From NCBI RefSeq assembly GCF_023498005.1, contig NZ_CP097289.1, forward strand, positions 2,976,001-3,040,000: a stretch of DNA of 64,000 nucleotides, read 5' to 3'. Below, piece after piece: positions 33,792 through 41,658 of the stretch; within the stretch, counting starts at the first letter, position 1; each line of letters begins with the position of its first letter. This stretch comes from Streptomyces durmitorensis. Lineage in GTDB: Bacteria > Actinomycetota > Actinomycetes > Streptomycetales > Streptomycetaceae. The position numbers and the translations under genes are program-made. A model generated the notes under the pieces. It saw nothing but the letters and a program-made list of their open reading frames with translations, did no database searches and was not told where the DNA came from.

Positions 33792-34898
33792 CTAGCGCTC
33801 GGATGCGGCGAGCTGACCGCACGCCCCGTCGATCTCCTGGCCGCGGGTGTCACGCACGGTGACAGGCACCCCATGAGCGGCGATGGCATCCACGAAGGCC
33901 TTCTCGTCCTCCGGCCGAGATGCCGTCCACTTCGAACCCGGCGTCGGGTTCAGCGGGATCAGGTTCACGTGCACGGGCTTGTTCTTGAGCAGCCGCCCGA
34001 GCCGGTCACCGCGCCACGCGTGGTCGTTGATGTCGCGGATCAGCGCGTACTCGATGGAGAGGCGACGCCCCGACTTGGCGGCGTACTCCCACCCCGCATC
34101 CAGCACCTCCCGCACGTTCCACCGCGTATTGACGGGTACGAGGGTGTCGCGGAGCTCGTCGTCGGGCGCGTGCAGCGAGATGGCGAGGCGGCACTTGAAG
34201 CCCTCGTCGGCGAACCGGTGGATGGCCGGCACCAGGCCGACGGTCGACACGGTGATCCCACGCTGCGAGAGTCCGACCCCGTCGGGCTCGGGGTCCGTCA
34301 GCCGGCGGATGGCGCCGGTCACGCGGTTGTAGTTGGCGAGCGGCTCGCCCATCCCCATGAAGACGATGTTGGAAAGCCGGGCGGGCCCGCCCGGAATCTC
34401 CCCGTCCCGCAACGCACGCATGCCGTCCACGATCTGGTGCACGATCTCGGCGGTCGACAGATTCCGGTCGAGTCCGGCCTGCCCCGTCGCACAGAACGGA
34501 CAGTTCATCCCGCACCCGGCCTGCGACGAGATGCACATCGTCACGCGGTCCGGATAGCGCATGAGCACGGACTCGACGAGCGTCCCGTCGAAGAGGCGCC
34601 ACAGCGTCTTGCGCGTGGTGTCGTCGTCGCAGCTGATGTGCCGCACCACGGACATCAGCTCAGGAAGCAGCGCCTCCTGGAGCTTGCCCCGCGAACCGGC
34701 GGGAATGTCGGTCCACTGCTCCGGGTCGTGCGCGTACCGCGCGAAGTAGTGCTGCGAGAGCTGCTTGGCGCGAAACGGTTTCTCGCCGACAGCGGCGACG
34801 GCTTCCTTGCGCTCGGCGGGCGTGAGGTCGGCGAGATGCCGCGGCGGCTTCTTGGCTCCGCGGGGCGCGACGAAGGTGAGTTCTCCGGGTACAGGCAT
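33792..34898 (-). CDS. rlmN: 23S rRNA A2503/tRNA A37 C2-methyltransferase RlmN
   Basis: A 368-residue radical-SAM enzyme. The cluster-binding motif is [15 protein letters not shown], preceded by [12 protein letters not shown], and the methyl-carrying Cys is near the C terminus in [22 protein letters not shown] and the ERRAG-type segments fit RlmN. Length is normal. ATG at 34898 with GGAAG upstream. It is the last core gene before the variable island; cdsA resumes the conserved order at 42759. Confidence 0.95.
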   Translation of the reverse strand: MPVPGELTFVAPRGAKKPPRHLADLTPAERKEAVAAVGEKPFRAKQLSQHYFARYAHDPEQWTDIPAGSRGKLQEALLPELMSVVRHISCDDDTTRKTLWRLFDGTLVESVLMRYPDRVTMCISSQAGCGMNCPFCATGQAGLDRNLSTAEIVHQIVDGMRALRDGEIPGGPARLSNIVFMGMGEPLANYNRVTGAIRRLTDPEPDGVGLSQRGITVSTVGLVPAIHRFADEGFKCRLAISLHAPDDELRDTLVPVNTRWNVREVLDAGWEYAAKSGRRLSIEYALIRDINDHAWRGDRLGRLLKNKPVHVNLIPLNPTPGSKWTASRPEDEKAFVDAIAAHGVPVTVRDTRGQEIDGACGQLAASER

Positions 34899-35239
34899 GG
34901 TTCTTCCAGTGTCGCAGACGGCTGGGGCCCGGCCAGGTCACCGCCCATCGGTGGTGGTCGTTGTTGGTCACTGCTGGTCGCTGTGGGCCCCCCTTGGACG
35001 GCCCACAGACGGCCCGGCGCTCCGTCGGCTGACGTGCGAGAAGAAGCCCATGAGCCCTGTCCGGCCCCCGTACCGCCACGGCCCTCAGACGTGCGTCGAG
35101 AGCACGGCCCGTATCGCTGTGCGCCGCGACTCAAGCGTCTCAACGCAGGTCAGAAGGGCACTGCTAGATGACGCATCACGGCTCAGCGCCACGACGGCCC
35201 ACTTGCAGAGGTATTCGAACACATGACCTAATCTCTGTC
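34899..35239. other. Gap at the left edge of the variable island
   Basis: 341 bases with no credible gene. It contains a T/G-rich stretch (GTGGTCGTTGTTGGTCACTG near 34951) and, at its right end, a compact promoter-like element (35213-35239: TTCGAACACATGACCTAATC, then seven bases to an ATG) that leads into a broken gene. I see no integrase site that can be proved. Confidence 0.5.
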
Positions 35240-35242
35240 ATG
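35213..35242 (+). promoter_or_regulatory. Leaderless-type promoter element, copy A (also at 40530)
   Basis: TTCGAACACATGACCTAATC followed by TCTGTC and an ATG at 35240. TAATCT resembles a -10 placed about 7 bases before the ATG, so translation would start at or next to the 5' end of the mRNA. A close relative with the same arrangement (TTCGAACACGCGACCCAATC then CGACC and ATG) occurs at 40531-40558. Confidence 0.5.
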
Positions 35243-35466
35243 GCGTCGACCCCCTTCCTCAACGACCTGATCCAGCTCCAGACCGCTTGGACCCGCACGT
35301 AGGAGGCGCTCGCCGATCCTCAACCGGCCCACCCCGCGAGGCTGCGCCGTGTTCTACAGCAGCTCTCCACTCGCCTGATGTGGCACCCGTTCTGGTCCAC
35401 AGAAGCAGGCAGGTCGCCAGCAGCCCGCGTTGGAGCTGCGCCACCTCGCCTCCGCGCGTTCAGAGG
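35240..35466 (+). pseudogene. Decayed small gene with in-frame stop and frameshift
   Basis: From ATG 35240 the frame encodes MASTPFLNDLIQLQTAWTRT, hits TAG at 35300-35302, and then continues in the same frame with protein-like sequence (EALADPQPAHPARLRRVLQQ, then LSTRLMWHPFWSTEAGRSPA). Near 35430 the sensible frame shifts by one base (ARV then ELRHLASARS). So a former protein of about 75 residues has been broken at least twice. I do not know its function; it precedes a LexA-like HTH gene. Confidence 0.6.
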
Positions 35467-35698
35467 GGCACACGTCACGAACGAGCACCTCACCGAGCAG
35501 CAAGAGCGCATCCTGCACTGCATCCGGGAGTGGGTCGCCGAGTACGGCGAGAATCCCTCGGTCCGGGAAATCGGCGACCGGATTGGGCTATCCAGCACCT
35601 CGTCCGTCGCCTACCACCTTCGCCGTATGCGGGAGCGCGGCGTACAGGTCGAGACACGCGGCCGGACAAGTGGTCGATGCGCACACTGCGGACAGTGA
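35378..35698 (+). CDS. LexA-like HTH protein (DNA-binding domain only, start eroded)
   Basis: The frame encodes TNEHLTEQQERILHCIREWV, then EYGENPSVREIGDRIGLSST and SSVAYHLRRM, a clear match to the LexA N-terminal winged helix. No LexA peptidase domain follows: the protein ends about 25 residues later in GRTSGRCAHCGQ. The natural start should be just before TNEHL at about 35474, where the codon is GTC and not GTG; the only in-frame ATG (35378) lies inside the preceding pseudogene. It may be untranslated or use a non-standard start. Such HTH-only proteins are common on actinobacterial mobile elements. Confidence 0.55.
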   Translation: MWHPFWSTEAGRSPAARVGAAPPRLRAFRGAHVTNEHLTEQQERILHCIREWVAEYGENPSVREIGDRIGLSSTSSVAYHLRRMRERGVQVETRGRTSGRCAHCGQ

Positions 35699-35734
35699 CT
35701 GAGAACGCCCCAAACACGGGACGACGCACACGAA

Positions 35735-35819
35735 GCACCCTGGCGGGGATCGAACCTGCGAGCAGTTGGAGCTGCAGCCTTACACCGAGCCCCTTCGGCT
35801 TAGCCGACGACTCCACGTG
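35735..35819 (-). other. Degenerate tRNA-like sequence (possible tRNA-Tyr remnant)
   Basis: On the minus strand, GCAGGTTCGATCCCCGCC looks like a T-arm, and upstream segments (CCGAAGGGGCTCGGTGTAAGG) loosely resemble the D-arm/anticodon region of a tRNA-Tyr with GTA. Acceptor and anticodon stems do not pair well, so it is not a functional tRNA by eye. It could be an integration-site relic. Confidence 0.25.
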
Positions 35820-35886
35820 AGCCGGAATGGCGACCTGAATCAGAGCCGACCTAGAGACACCTGTCCAGCAAGAAACGTCCCGTATT

Positions 35887-37454
35887 TCAGGTCGACTCTG
35901 GGCGCCCGTATACCAGCCAGTCAAGAAAGCACGTAAGTTTCACATACTGAGTGGACTTCCAGCCGATCTCTCTTCCGCTCTTCTCGGCCTCCAAGAAGCT
36001 CCGCAGCTCGTCGACAGAGACCGCCTGGGGGGACATATAGACCGTGTAGTTTAGGACGCCCTTGACACCCTCCTTTTCCAGGAGGTCGGCTAGACACTCC
36101 ACCCCCTCGAGATGCCTAGGGGCCGCTTTCCCATACGTGTCACTGGTGGAGATACCTCCCCTACTCTTCTCAGCCATTCGACGCACTCGAGCATGCACAT
36201 TCGCTGATTCGAGAATATTGCCTGCCTCATCAAGCGCTTCAGCCTCTCGAAGGTACTTAAAGACGGGTATGTTCGAAGATCCCCCAATAGGCGAGGGAGA
36301 ACCTGACCCAGCACTGCCGAGGCATCCAGAGAGGAATCCCCTGAGATTACGTCATCAATAATATTCCATCGCCCGAGCCCGACATACCCAGTCTGCCCCA
36401 ACTGTGCACTGACCCCTACCCCAAACACTACCTCGATGTCATCGTCTTTCGAGGCGTCATCGATATCTGCGACCAATAGCCGGTTGTGGGGATCGTCCGA
36501 AAGGACCAGATCATAGACCTGCTCCTTGAGTCGCCGAAGCATCTTCGCAGGGAATGCCCTTTTCAATCCGGAAAGAACCTCGAATACTTCCACAAAATCA
36601 GGAACGGTTACTCGCAAGACTGTCAGCGAGAAGCCACCGTCCATCATGATCGTGTGCGGTTCAACAGACGACTCAGCTTCTGGTTGCCATTGAATAAACA
36701 CTAGACGATCTCTTAGTTCGTCAATGTTCTCCTGCTTCAGGCACCCCGCCACAGATCGCAAAATTGACATAACATTCTCATCCCCGAGTGAATAACCGAG
36801 GAAAACAACGGGGTGCTCCACAAAGATCGTCATAAGCTTGGCCGCAAGATAGGCGTTTCGCCGCTCAAAGGTAGCGTAGTCCTTTGCAGTCAATACCAGA
36901 CTATCGGGCGTGCGACAGCTTCCATGAATCTTGTAGATCTCACCAACCCCTTGAGGGTTGGCGAACAGAAGTTCATCCTGACCCACGAATGTCCGAAAAT
37001 CAGGAAATAGCTCCTCCAACAGGGAGTCATAGTTCGTCGTGATAACGCCGTCGACCACAGCGTTTCTAAGAAGCTCGATTTCAGCCATTTCAGGCTGGCC
37101 CAAGCTAGCCAACGATGGAGTGACGGAGAGATGCTTCGCGATTTCTACTTTCAGGGCGGACTCGATGCCGTCCATGGAGCTCGACCATTCGTGACGGCTC
37201 GATTCAAAATCATCACTAGCCCACCAGATATCATGGAATACTTCGGCAATCTTCGATGCGACTGACGGTAGATATCCTTCCGCGCTAGTGCGGTAGAACT
37301 CGTAGGGCCGAGGGGTCAAGGCGGCGAACCTGCGCAGGAGACCCTCCCAGTCCTCTGTGCCGATGTAACGGCGAGACAGGCCGGATCCAACAAAAAGAAA
37401 GGGGGCCGTCATGCTGCGCAGGTGAGCCCCGAGCTTCGCTCGTACAACCGTCAT
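35887..37454 (-). pseudogene. SIR2-family (sirtuin-like NADase) gene, probable antiphage defence, one-base frameshift
   Basis: The upstream frame (37454 to 36090) has a SIR2-like domain: NAD loop FVGSGLSRRYIG at residues 21-32, VITTNYDSLLEELF with catalytic-type Asn141, YKIHGS with His177, and VFLGYSLGDENV. Such domains deplete NAD in phage defence. After VLPRLLG the sequence becomes nonsense and stops, while the frame two bases over continues sensibly (GSSNIPVFKYLREAEALDEA, then DTYGKAAPRHLEGVECLADL) to a stop at 35887. The switch occurs at a run of five C at 36281-36285; a sixth would restore one protein of about 522 residues. GC content is visibly lower than in the flanks, suggesting transfer. 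It may be inactive, slippage-controlled or a sequencing error. Confidence 0.8.
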
Positions 37455-37720
37455 AGAGCGCACTGTACGCCTGGCTTCCAGCTGAGTCGGGTTCTTTGCC
37501 AGGCCTCACTTTTAGTCGAGAGCCACTCGTTCGATTTGAGCACGCCGAGGGTGCCTCTTTCTGCTCGCAAGCTGCTATCACTGGTGCCAGATCCTGCGAG
37601 GAACAAGGGGACCTGCCCGTCTGACCGCCATGGATACGCCGGTACCTCGGCGTCGCAGGTCAACGCTGAAGCGGCTTAAGCACCCCAGTTTCCCAAGCTG
37701 ATGCTCAAGAATGGCCTCAT
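37455..37720. other. Gap without a recognisable gene
   Basis: 266 bases of moderate GC between the SIR2 start and the YdcF stop. It should hold the promoter of the minus-strand SIR2 gene. Short ORFs here do not look protein-like. Confidence 0.5.
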
Positions 37721-38380
37721 TCACGCGACGTGATCGGGAAGCAACCGGCTGGTGAACCCTTCTGCCCGCAGACGCTCAAACGCCTCGTAGGCAGACCATG
37801 GAATCTCTTGACTGATCATGAACCCCTGCTCGGGATAGACCATGAGCCGCTGTTGCGCCCCAACAAGCATGTCGATGACGAGCCGCGCATCTTGGATCGA
37901 GTCAACGTACTCCGCGAACGCCATGGCCGCAGACGCACTCACCCACGCCACGTCCGGCCAAACCTTGCACGCTGTGGCGTACGACCGACGCTCTTCGTAG
38001 GGCTTGCTGACCAGTAGCGCGGATTCAACGGACACCCCGCGCTCTACCAGCAAGGCCCGCGACAGCGTGATGTTCTCGCCAGTGTTCCGGGCCCGCGGCT
38101 CAACGAGGATCGCGTCTGCTGGCACTCCGAGCTCCAAGGCTCGCTCGCGGTAGTGATCAGCCTCCCCCTTCGGCATGACCTCCCGTGTTGTACGGCTGGT
38201 GGCTCCGGTGAAGACGATCAGCGGAGCCAGGCCACGGTGGTACAGGTCAGCCGTGACGTCAGCTACGCCGAGATCGTGACTGCCGAGCCCGATCGCCACC
38301 GAGCATCGTCGGGGTTCGTGGCCCATCTGCTGGAAGTCCCAGAGTTCCTGAGTATCGGCCCATGCCTGTACGGAGATCAC
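37721..38380 (-). CDS. YdcF-family (DUF218) protein
   Basis: About 219 residues. DUF218 features are visible: GLGSHDLGVADVTADLYHRG, then LIVFTGATSRTTREVMPKGE, EADHYRERALELGVPADAIL and VEPRARNTGENITLSRALL. Members bind or act on nucleotide/envelope substrates; no certain reaction. No N-terminal TM helix is present, so it looks cytoplasmic, unlike membrane-bound relatives. The GTG start at 38380 overlaps the stop of a small upstream ORF as GTGA, indicating coupled translation. Confidence 0.85.
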   Translation of the reverse strand: MISVQAWADTQELWDFQQMGHEPRRCSVAIGLGSHDLGVADVTADLYHRGLAPLIVFTGATSRTTREVMPKGEADHYRERALELGVPADAILVEPRARNTGENITLSRALLVERGVSVESALLVSKPYEERRSYATACKVWPDVAWVSASAAMAFAEYVDSIQDARLVIDMLVGAQQRLMVYPEQGFMISQEIPWSAYEAFERLRAEGFTSRLLPDHVA

Positions 38381-38499
38381 GCCTTGCCGCCTTCTTCCTG
38401 CGCCGAGTCGGGCACCTTGAAGTCGTTGGACCACGCGTAGGGCGTGGCCGCGTGAACGCCGATGGCGAACTCCACCGTGTCATCTGCGGTGCAGGTCAT
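38377..38499 (-). CDS. Small coupled ORF upstream of the YdcF gene
   Basis: An ORF of 40 residues from ATG 38499 (MTCTADDTVEFAIGVHAATP, then YAWSNDFKVPDSAQEEGGKA) ends in TGA overlapping the YdcF GTG. The composition is protein-like, and the same frame stays open and sensible upstream (AVQLPATEWIVELHG), so a longer start nearer 38550 is possible. Family unknown. The overlap and codon use make a real gene likely. Confidence 0.6.
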   Translation of the reverse strand: MTCTADDTVEFAIGVHAATPYAWSNDFKVPDSAQEEGGKA

Positions 38500-38557
38500 G
38501 CCATGCAGCTCGACGATCCATTCCGTGGCCGGGAGTTGAACCGCGTACGGTGGCAGC

Positions 38558-39772
38558 GTGGCAAACGAAGATCTGGGGCGGACTCTTCGCCGCTTGCGCC
38601 GTCTAGCCGGCCTGACGCAAGAGGAATTGGCCGAGCGCTCGGACGTGTCCGTTGATGTAATCCGTCAGCTTGAGCAGCGCCGCAAGCACTCGGCACGCTT
38701 GCCCACGCTTCACGCCTTGGCGAACGGCCTCGGCGTGGAGCTGACGGCGCTTCTGGGGGATCCTCCTGCCGTCTCCTCGACGGGAGAGAACGACGGGCCG
38801 CGCTTCGTGGCGGTGCGCCGCGCCATCATGCCGGCGCTCTGGGGACCGGAGCCGAAGCCACCGGAGCCCGGCTTCTCGCTGACCGCCCTGCGCGAGCGGA
38901 TCGCGGATGGCTGGACGCAGTACCACTCCGCTGAGTTCGACACGGTGATGCAGGCGCTGCCGGACATGATCTCGGACGCGCAGACGGCCACGGTGTCGAG
39001 CAGCGACGATGATCGGGGAGCCGGTTTCGCAGCGCTGGGCAAGGTCCTCCAGCTCGCCGGGCACGTCGCCGTACGCATGGGGAAAACAGACCTGGCGCTC
39101 ATCAGTTTGGAGCGCGCCATAGACGCCGCGGGGCAATCCTCCGACCCCCTGCTACGCCCCATGATCGTCAACTCCGTTGCGTGGACCTACCAGCGGCAAG
39201 GGCGCCTCGGGGACGCCCTGAGCATCGCCCTGCACGCCGCCGACGACACCAAGGACAGCGGGCACACGGGGACCGCTGACGGGCTGAAGGTCTGGGGTGC
39301 GCTCACCATGTCCGCCGCCACGTCGGCCTCGCGCAGCAACGACTACGAGCGGGCAGCTGCGTTGATGGCGCACGCCGAGAAGGAAGCCGCCCGCGTGGCC
39401 AAGCTGCCGCAGGGCAGCGACAGCCGCATGGTCAGCGTGTTCAGCCCGTCGTCGGTGCGTATCGAGCGCGTCCGCCTGGCCGTCCAGTACGGGCACCCCG
39501 AAGAGGCCCTGAAGCTGGCCAAGGGAATGCGGCTGAGCAAGGACACCCCGCCGTCCTGGCGGACGTGGCTGTTGCTGGACGTGGCCCGAGCCCATACGGA
39601 CCTTGGGAGCGCGGGAGAGGCTGTGAAGTCTCTTGAGTCGCTGCGTCGTGTTGCTCCGACCTGGATGCAGCACCACACGTTGGCCGTAGCCATCGTGCGT
39701 GACCTGTGGTCGATGCCCAACCACCCTGCAGGGCTACGGTCATTGGCCGAGTTCCTGGGGATCGCCGAATAG
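38558..39772 (+). CDS. XRE-family regulator with TPR-like C-terminal domain
   Basis: The 404-residue protein has an N-terminal HTH (LGRTLRRLRRLAGLTQEELA, ERSDVSVDVIRQLEQRRKHS) at residues 5-65, then a long helical region with repeated Ala/Leu helices like TPR-type sensor domains of Streptomyces regulators. The GTG start has almost no leader if TACGGT at about 38545 is the -10, so the mRNA could be leaderless. It is divergent from the small ORF/YdcF pair and may control it. Confidence 0.85.
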   Translation: MANEDLGRTLRRLRRLAGLTQEELAERSDVSVDVIRQLEQRRKHSARLPTLHALANGLGVELTALLGDPPAVSSTGENDGPRFVAVRRAIMPALWGPEPKPPEPGFSLTALRERIADGWTQYHSAEFDTVMQALPDMISDAQTATVSSSDDDRGAGFAALGKVLQLAGHVAVRMGKTDLALISLERAIDAAGQSSDPLLRPMIVNSVAWTYQRQGRLGDALSIALHAADDTKDSGHTGTADGLKVWGALTMSAATSASRSNDYERAAALMAHAEKEAARVAKLPQGSDSRMVSVFSPSSVRIERVRLAVQYGHPEEALKLAKGMRLSKDTPPSWRTWLLLDVARAHTDLGSAGEAVKSLESLRRVAPTWMQHHTLAVAIVRDLWSMPNHPAGLRSLAEFLGIAE

Positions 39773-39895
39773 CGTCGCAAAAGTAGGACACCACATCCCT
39801 GTCACGCTGTGTAGCGAGCCGATTCCATGAGTCGTACAGCGCCCCGGCGACCGCGCGAACGGTCCCGAGGCATGGACGACTGAGATGGAGTCGAC
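39773..39895. other. Short gap before the Cys-rich gene pair
   Basis: 123 bases with no gene. Probably holds the promoter for the small-protein pair that starts at 39896; no motif is convincing. Confidence 0.4.
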
Positions 39896-40243
39896 ATGGG
39901 CGAGAGTACGGGCCCAGCATCCGGCGCGGGAAGCAGAACGAGCACACTTCGTACGCAGCCGGTCGAAGTACCAGACCCTGCCACGTTGTCCGTGGCCCAG
40001 ACTTGCGGACGGGCCTGCGTGTGGTGCGCCGTCACGCTCTCCACAGAGACAGCCATCGAGCTCGGCTCTCGGTCGCAAGGTGGCTTCACTTGGTTCCCCC
40101 GTAGTTGCCGCCTCTGCGCCGTCGTCGCCGCACACAAGGCGCACCTTGAGCACTCCCTGAAGTGTCTCCGCTGCTACGACAACCCCGCCCGCTGTTCCGA
40201 CGGTCAAGAGCTTCGGCAGACGCTGAAGGAAGCTCGGCGATGA
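39896..40243 (+). CDS. Cys-rich small protein, possible zinc finger
   Basis: A 115-residue protein with Cys pairs TCGRACVWCAV and RSCRLCAVVAAHKAHLEH followed by SLKCLRCYDNPARC: at least seven Cys and nearby His, suggesting two metal sites. I do not recognise a named family, but similar proteins occur in actinobacterial accessory regions. The stop overlaps the next ATG as ATGA, so the two small genes are coupled. Confidence 0.6.
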   Translation: MGESTGPASGAGSRTSTLRTQPVEVPDPATLSVAQTCGRACVWCAVTLSTETAIELGSRSQGGFTWFPRSCRLCAVVAAHKAHLEHSLKCLRCYDNPARCSDGQELRQTLKEARR

Positions 40244-40404
40244 GCGAGGGAACGCGGTTCTGCGGACGCTGCGATCAGCCGATCACCCAGGGGCAGCCCA
40301 CCGTGACCTTCCTGAAGGTCTCCATCTCGGCTGGCGGCGCCACGATCACCTGGCACGCGACGTGTGCGAAACGGGCGGGGTACGTCCGCCGCACACAGTC
40401 GTAA
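40240..40404 (+). CDS. 54-residue zinc-ribbon-like protein
   Basis: The short protein contains FCGRCDQPIT and then WHATCAKRAGY, a CxxC plus HxxxC arrangement typical of small zinc-binding domains. Its ATG overlaps the stop of the preceding Cys-rich gene. Function unknown; perhaps a partner in DNA or protein binding. Confidence 0.6.
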   Translation: MSEGTRFCGRCDQPITQGQPTVTFLKVSISAGGATITWHATCAKRAGYVRRTQS

Positions 40405-40449
40405 ACCCCCCTTGCCGTGGCTCGTCGGACAGCCCATGGCAAGGGACGG

Positions 40450-40491
40450 GGCGGCCCGCCCGTTTGTGAGCCTCGTGGCGGGCGGGCCGCC
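40450..40491. terminator. Hairpin terminator after the Cys-rich pair
   Basis: Arms 40450-40462 and 40479-40491 pair perfectly (13 bp, G/C-rich) around a 16-base loop. It lies 45 bases downstream of the zinc-ribbon gene. Confidence 0.65.
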
Positions 40492-40529
40492 GGCACTGAG
40501 CAAGCACCTCGGGCACGTGGCGTACGGAA

Positions 40530-40558
40530 ATTCGAACACGCGACCCAATCCGACCATG
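40530..40558 (+). promoter_or_regulatory. Leaderless-type promoter element, copy B
   Basis: TTCGAACACGCGACCCAATC followed by CGACC and ATG at 40556. It matches the element at 35213-35242 at 16 of the first 20 positions, with the ATG at nearly the same distance (25 versus 26 bases). Here the ATG opens only a five-codon frame (MAARK then TAA), so it looks like the remnant of a promoter and start whose gene was lost. Confidence 0.45.
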
Positions 40559-40572
40559 GCAGCGCGCAAGTA

Positions 40573-40597
40573 AGCCCCGGCACGTGGTGCCGGGGCT
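40573..40597. terminator. Perfect 11-bp hairpin terminator
   Basis: Arms 40573-40583 (AGCCCCGGCAC) and 40587-40597 (GTGCCGGGGCT) with a 3-base loop. It lies 45 bases past the end of the minus-strand methyltransferase gene and can terminate in either direction. Confidence 0.75.
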
Positions 40598-40641
40598 CAC
40601 TCGGAGTGGTGTATCAGCGGTCCTGCGTCACCGGTCCCGTG

Positions 40642-41388
40642 TCACCGGTCCATCAGGACGAACACACCCCACCCGAGGTACTCGCGCTGATACCTGGCGT
40701 GCTGGGCAGGTCCCGCGGCGAGTTCCGCGCGCAGTTCGTCGGCCAGCTCGTCGTCGGGGTTGGCGTCCAGCCAGCGGCGGGTGTTGAGCCACTGTGCCGC
40801 TACGTACCGGTCCCAGCTGTCCTGGTCGGCAAGGACCATCTCGACGACATCGCAGCCCAGCGCCCCGAACTGTTCAAGGAGTTCCGGCAGCGGGAGCAGA
40901 TCGTCCTTGCGGGCCAAGTGGCAGCCCTCGACAGTGGCTTGGTCCTCAGGCTCGCGGCGCCAGTACGGCTCGCCGATCAGCATCATGCCGCCGGGAACGA
41001 GACTGCGTCGCAGGAGTTCTACCGTCCCTGCCACGCCGGAGCCGATCCAGGTGGCGCCGACGCACGCCGCGATGTCGACGGGATCGTCGGCGACATGGCC
41101 CGAGGCGTCCGCGTGCACGAAGCCGACCCGGTCGGCAACGGACAACTCGACGGCCCGCGCGCGGGCGGCTTCGAGGAAGACGGTACTGATGTCCACCCCC
41201 GTGCCGGCCACACCGTGGTCACGGGCCCAGGTGCACAGCATCTCGCCCTTGCCGCAGGCGAGGTCGAGCATGCGGGCGCCTGGCGACGGGCTGATGGCCT
41301 GACCCAGGATGGCCAGCTTCTCGCTGGTGAACGGGTTGCAGACGCGATGACTGCTCTCGCGGATGGTGAAGCTACGTGGTAGATCCAC
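40642..41388 (-). CDS. Class I SAM-dependent methyltransferase
   Basis: A 248-residue protein with motif I MLDLACGKGEMLC, an acidic end of strand 2 (GTGVDIS) and the later LVPGGMMLIGEPYWR segment. It resembles bacterial methyltransferases of the UbiE/SAM type 11 kind; the substrate is unknown. GTG at 41388 starts the reading MDLPRSFTIRESS. It is the last gene of the island before the cdsA terminator. Confidence 0.8.
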   Translation of the reverse strand: MDLPRSFTIRESSHRVCNPFTSEKLAILGQAISPSPGARMLDLACGKGEMLCTWARDHGVAGTGVDISTVFLEAARARAVELSVADRVGFVHADASGHVADDPVDIAACVGATWIGSGVAGTVELLRRSLVPGGMMLIGEPYWRREPEDQATVEGCHLARKDDLLPLPELLEQFGALGCDVVEMVLADQDSWDRYVAAQWLNTRRWLDANPDDELADELRAELAAGPAQHARYQREYLGWGVFVLMDR

Positions 41389-41658
41389 TAGGGGGATTCC
41401 TTCGGTCCGTGGAAGTGAGAACGGCTGGGCAGAGCGGCCGACGGGAGTTGGCCGCGAGTACCTGGACCGTCATCAAATGCACCTCTTCGGACGAGGGAAG
41501 GCTGGGACCGGTCGAGAGTAAGGCCGCTGTGATCACCGCGTCCATCGCATTTCACGTCCTGCCGACACTCGCCTCACGCGATCCCGACCGCCGGGGCATA
41601 CGGAAAGAGCCCGCCGTCCGGGTGGACAGCGGGCCCCTCACGTACGGACAGAAGCAGG
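41389..41658. other. Intergenic region with cdsA-operon terminator
   Basis: 270 bases without a gene. At 41609-41634 GCCCGC-C-GTCC and GGAC-A-GCGGGC form an 11-bp stem with one mismatch around a GGGT loop. On the minus strand it is followed by CTCTTTCC, so it fits as the terminator of the frr-cdsA transcript. Confidence 0.65.

Noticed and set aside
34899..35239. attL site of an integrative element next to rlmN
   Set aside because: No integrase in the window and no exact direct repeat found by eye at the cdsA side; only the imperfect promoter-like repeat is reported.
35735..35819. Functional tRNA gene
   Set aside because: Acceptor and anticodon stems do not pair; only the T-arm looks right, so only a relic is reported.
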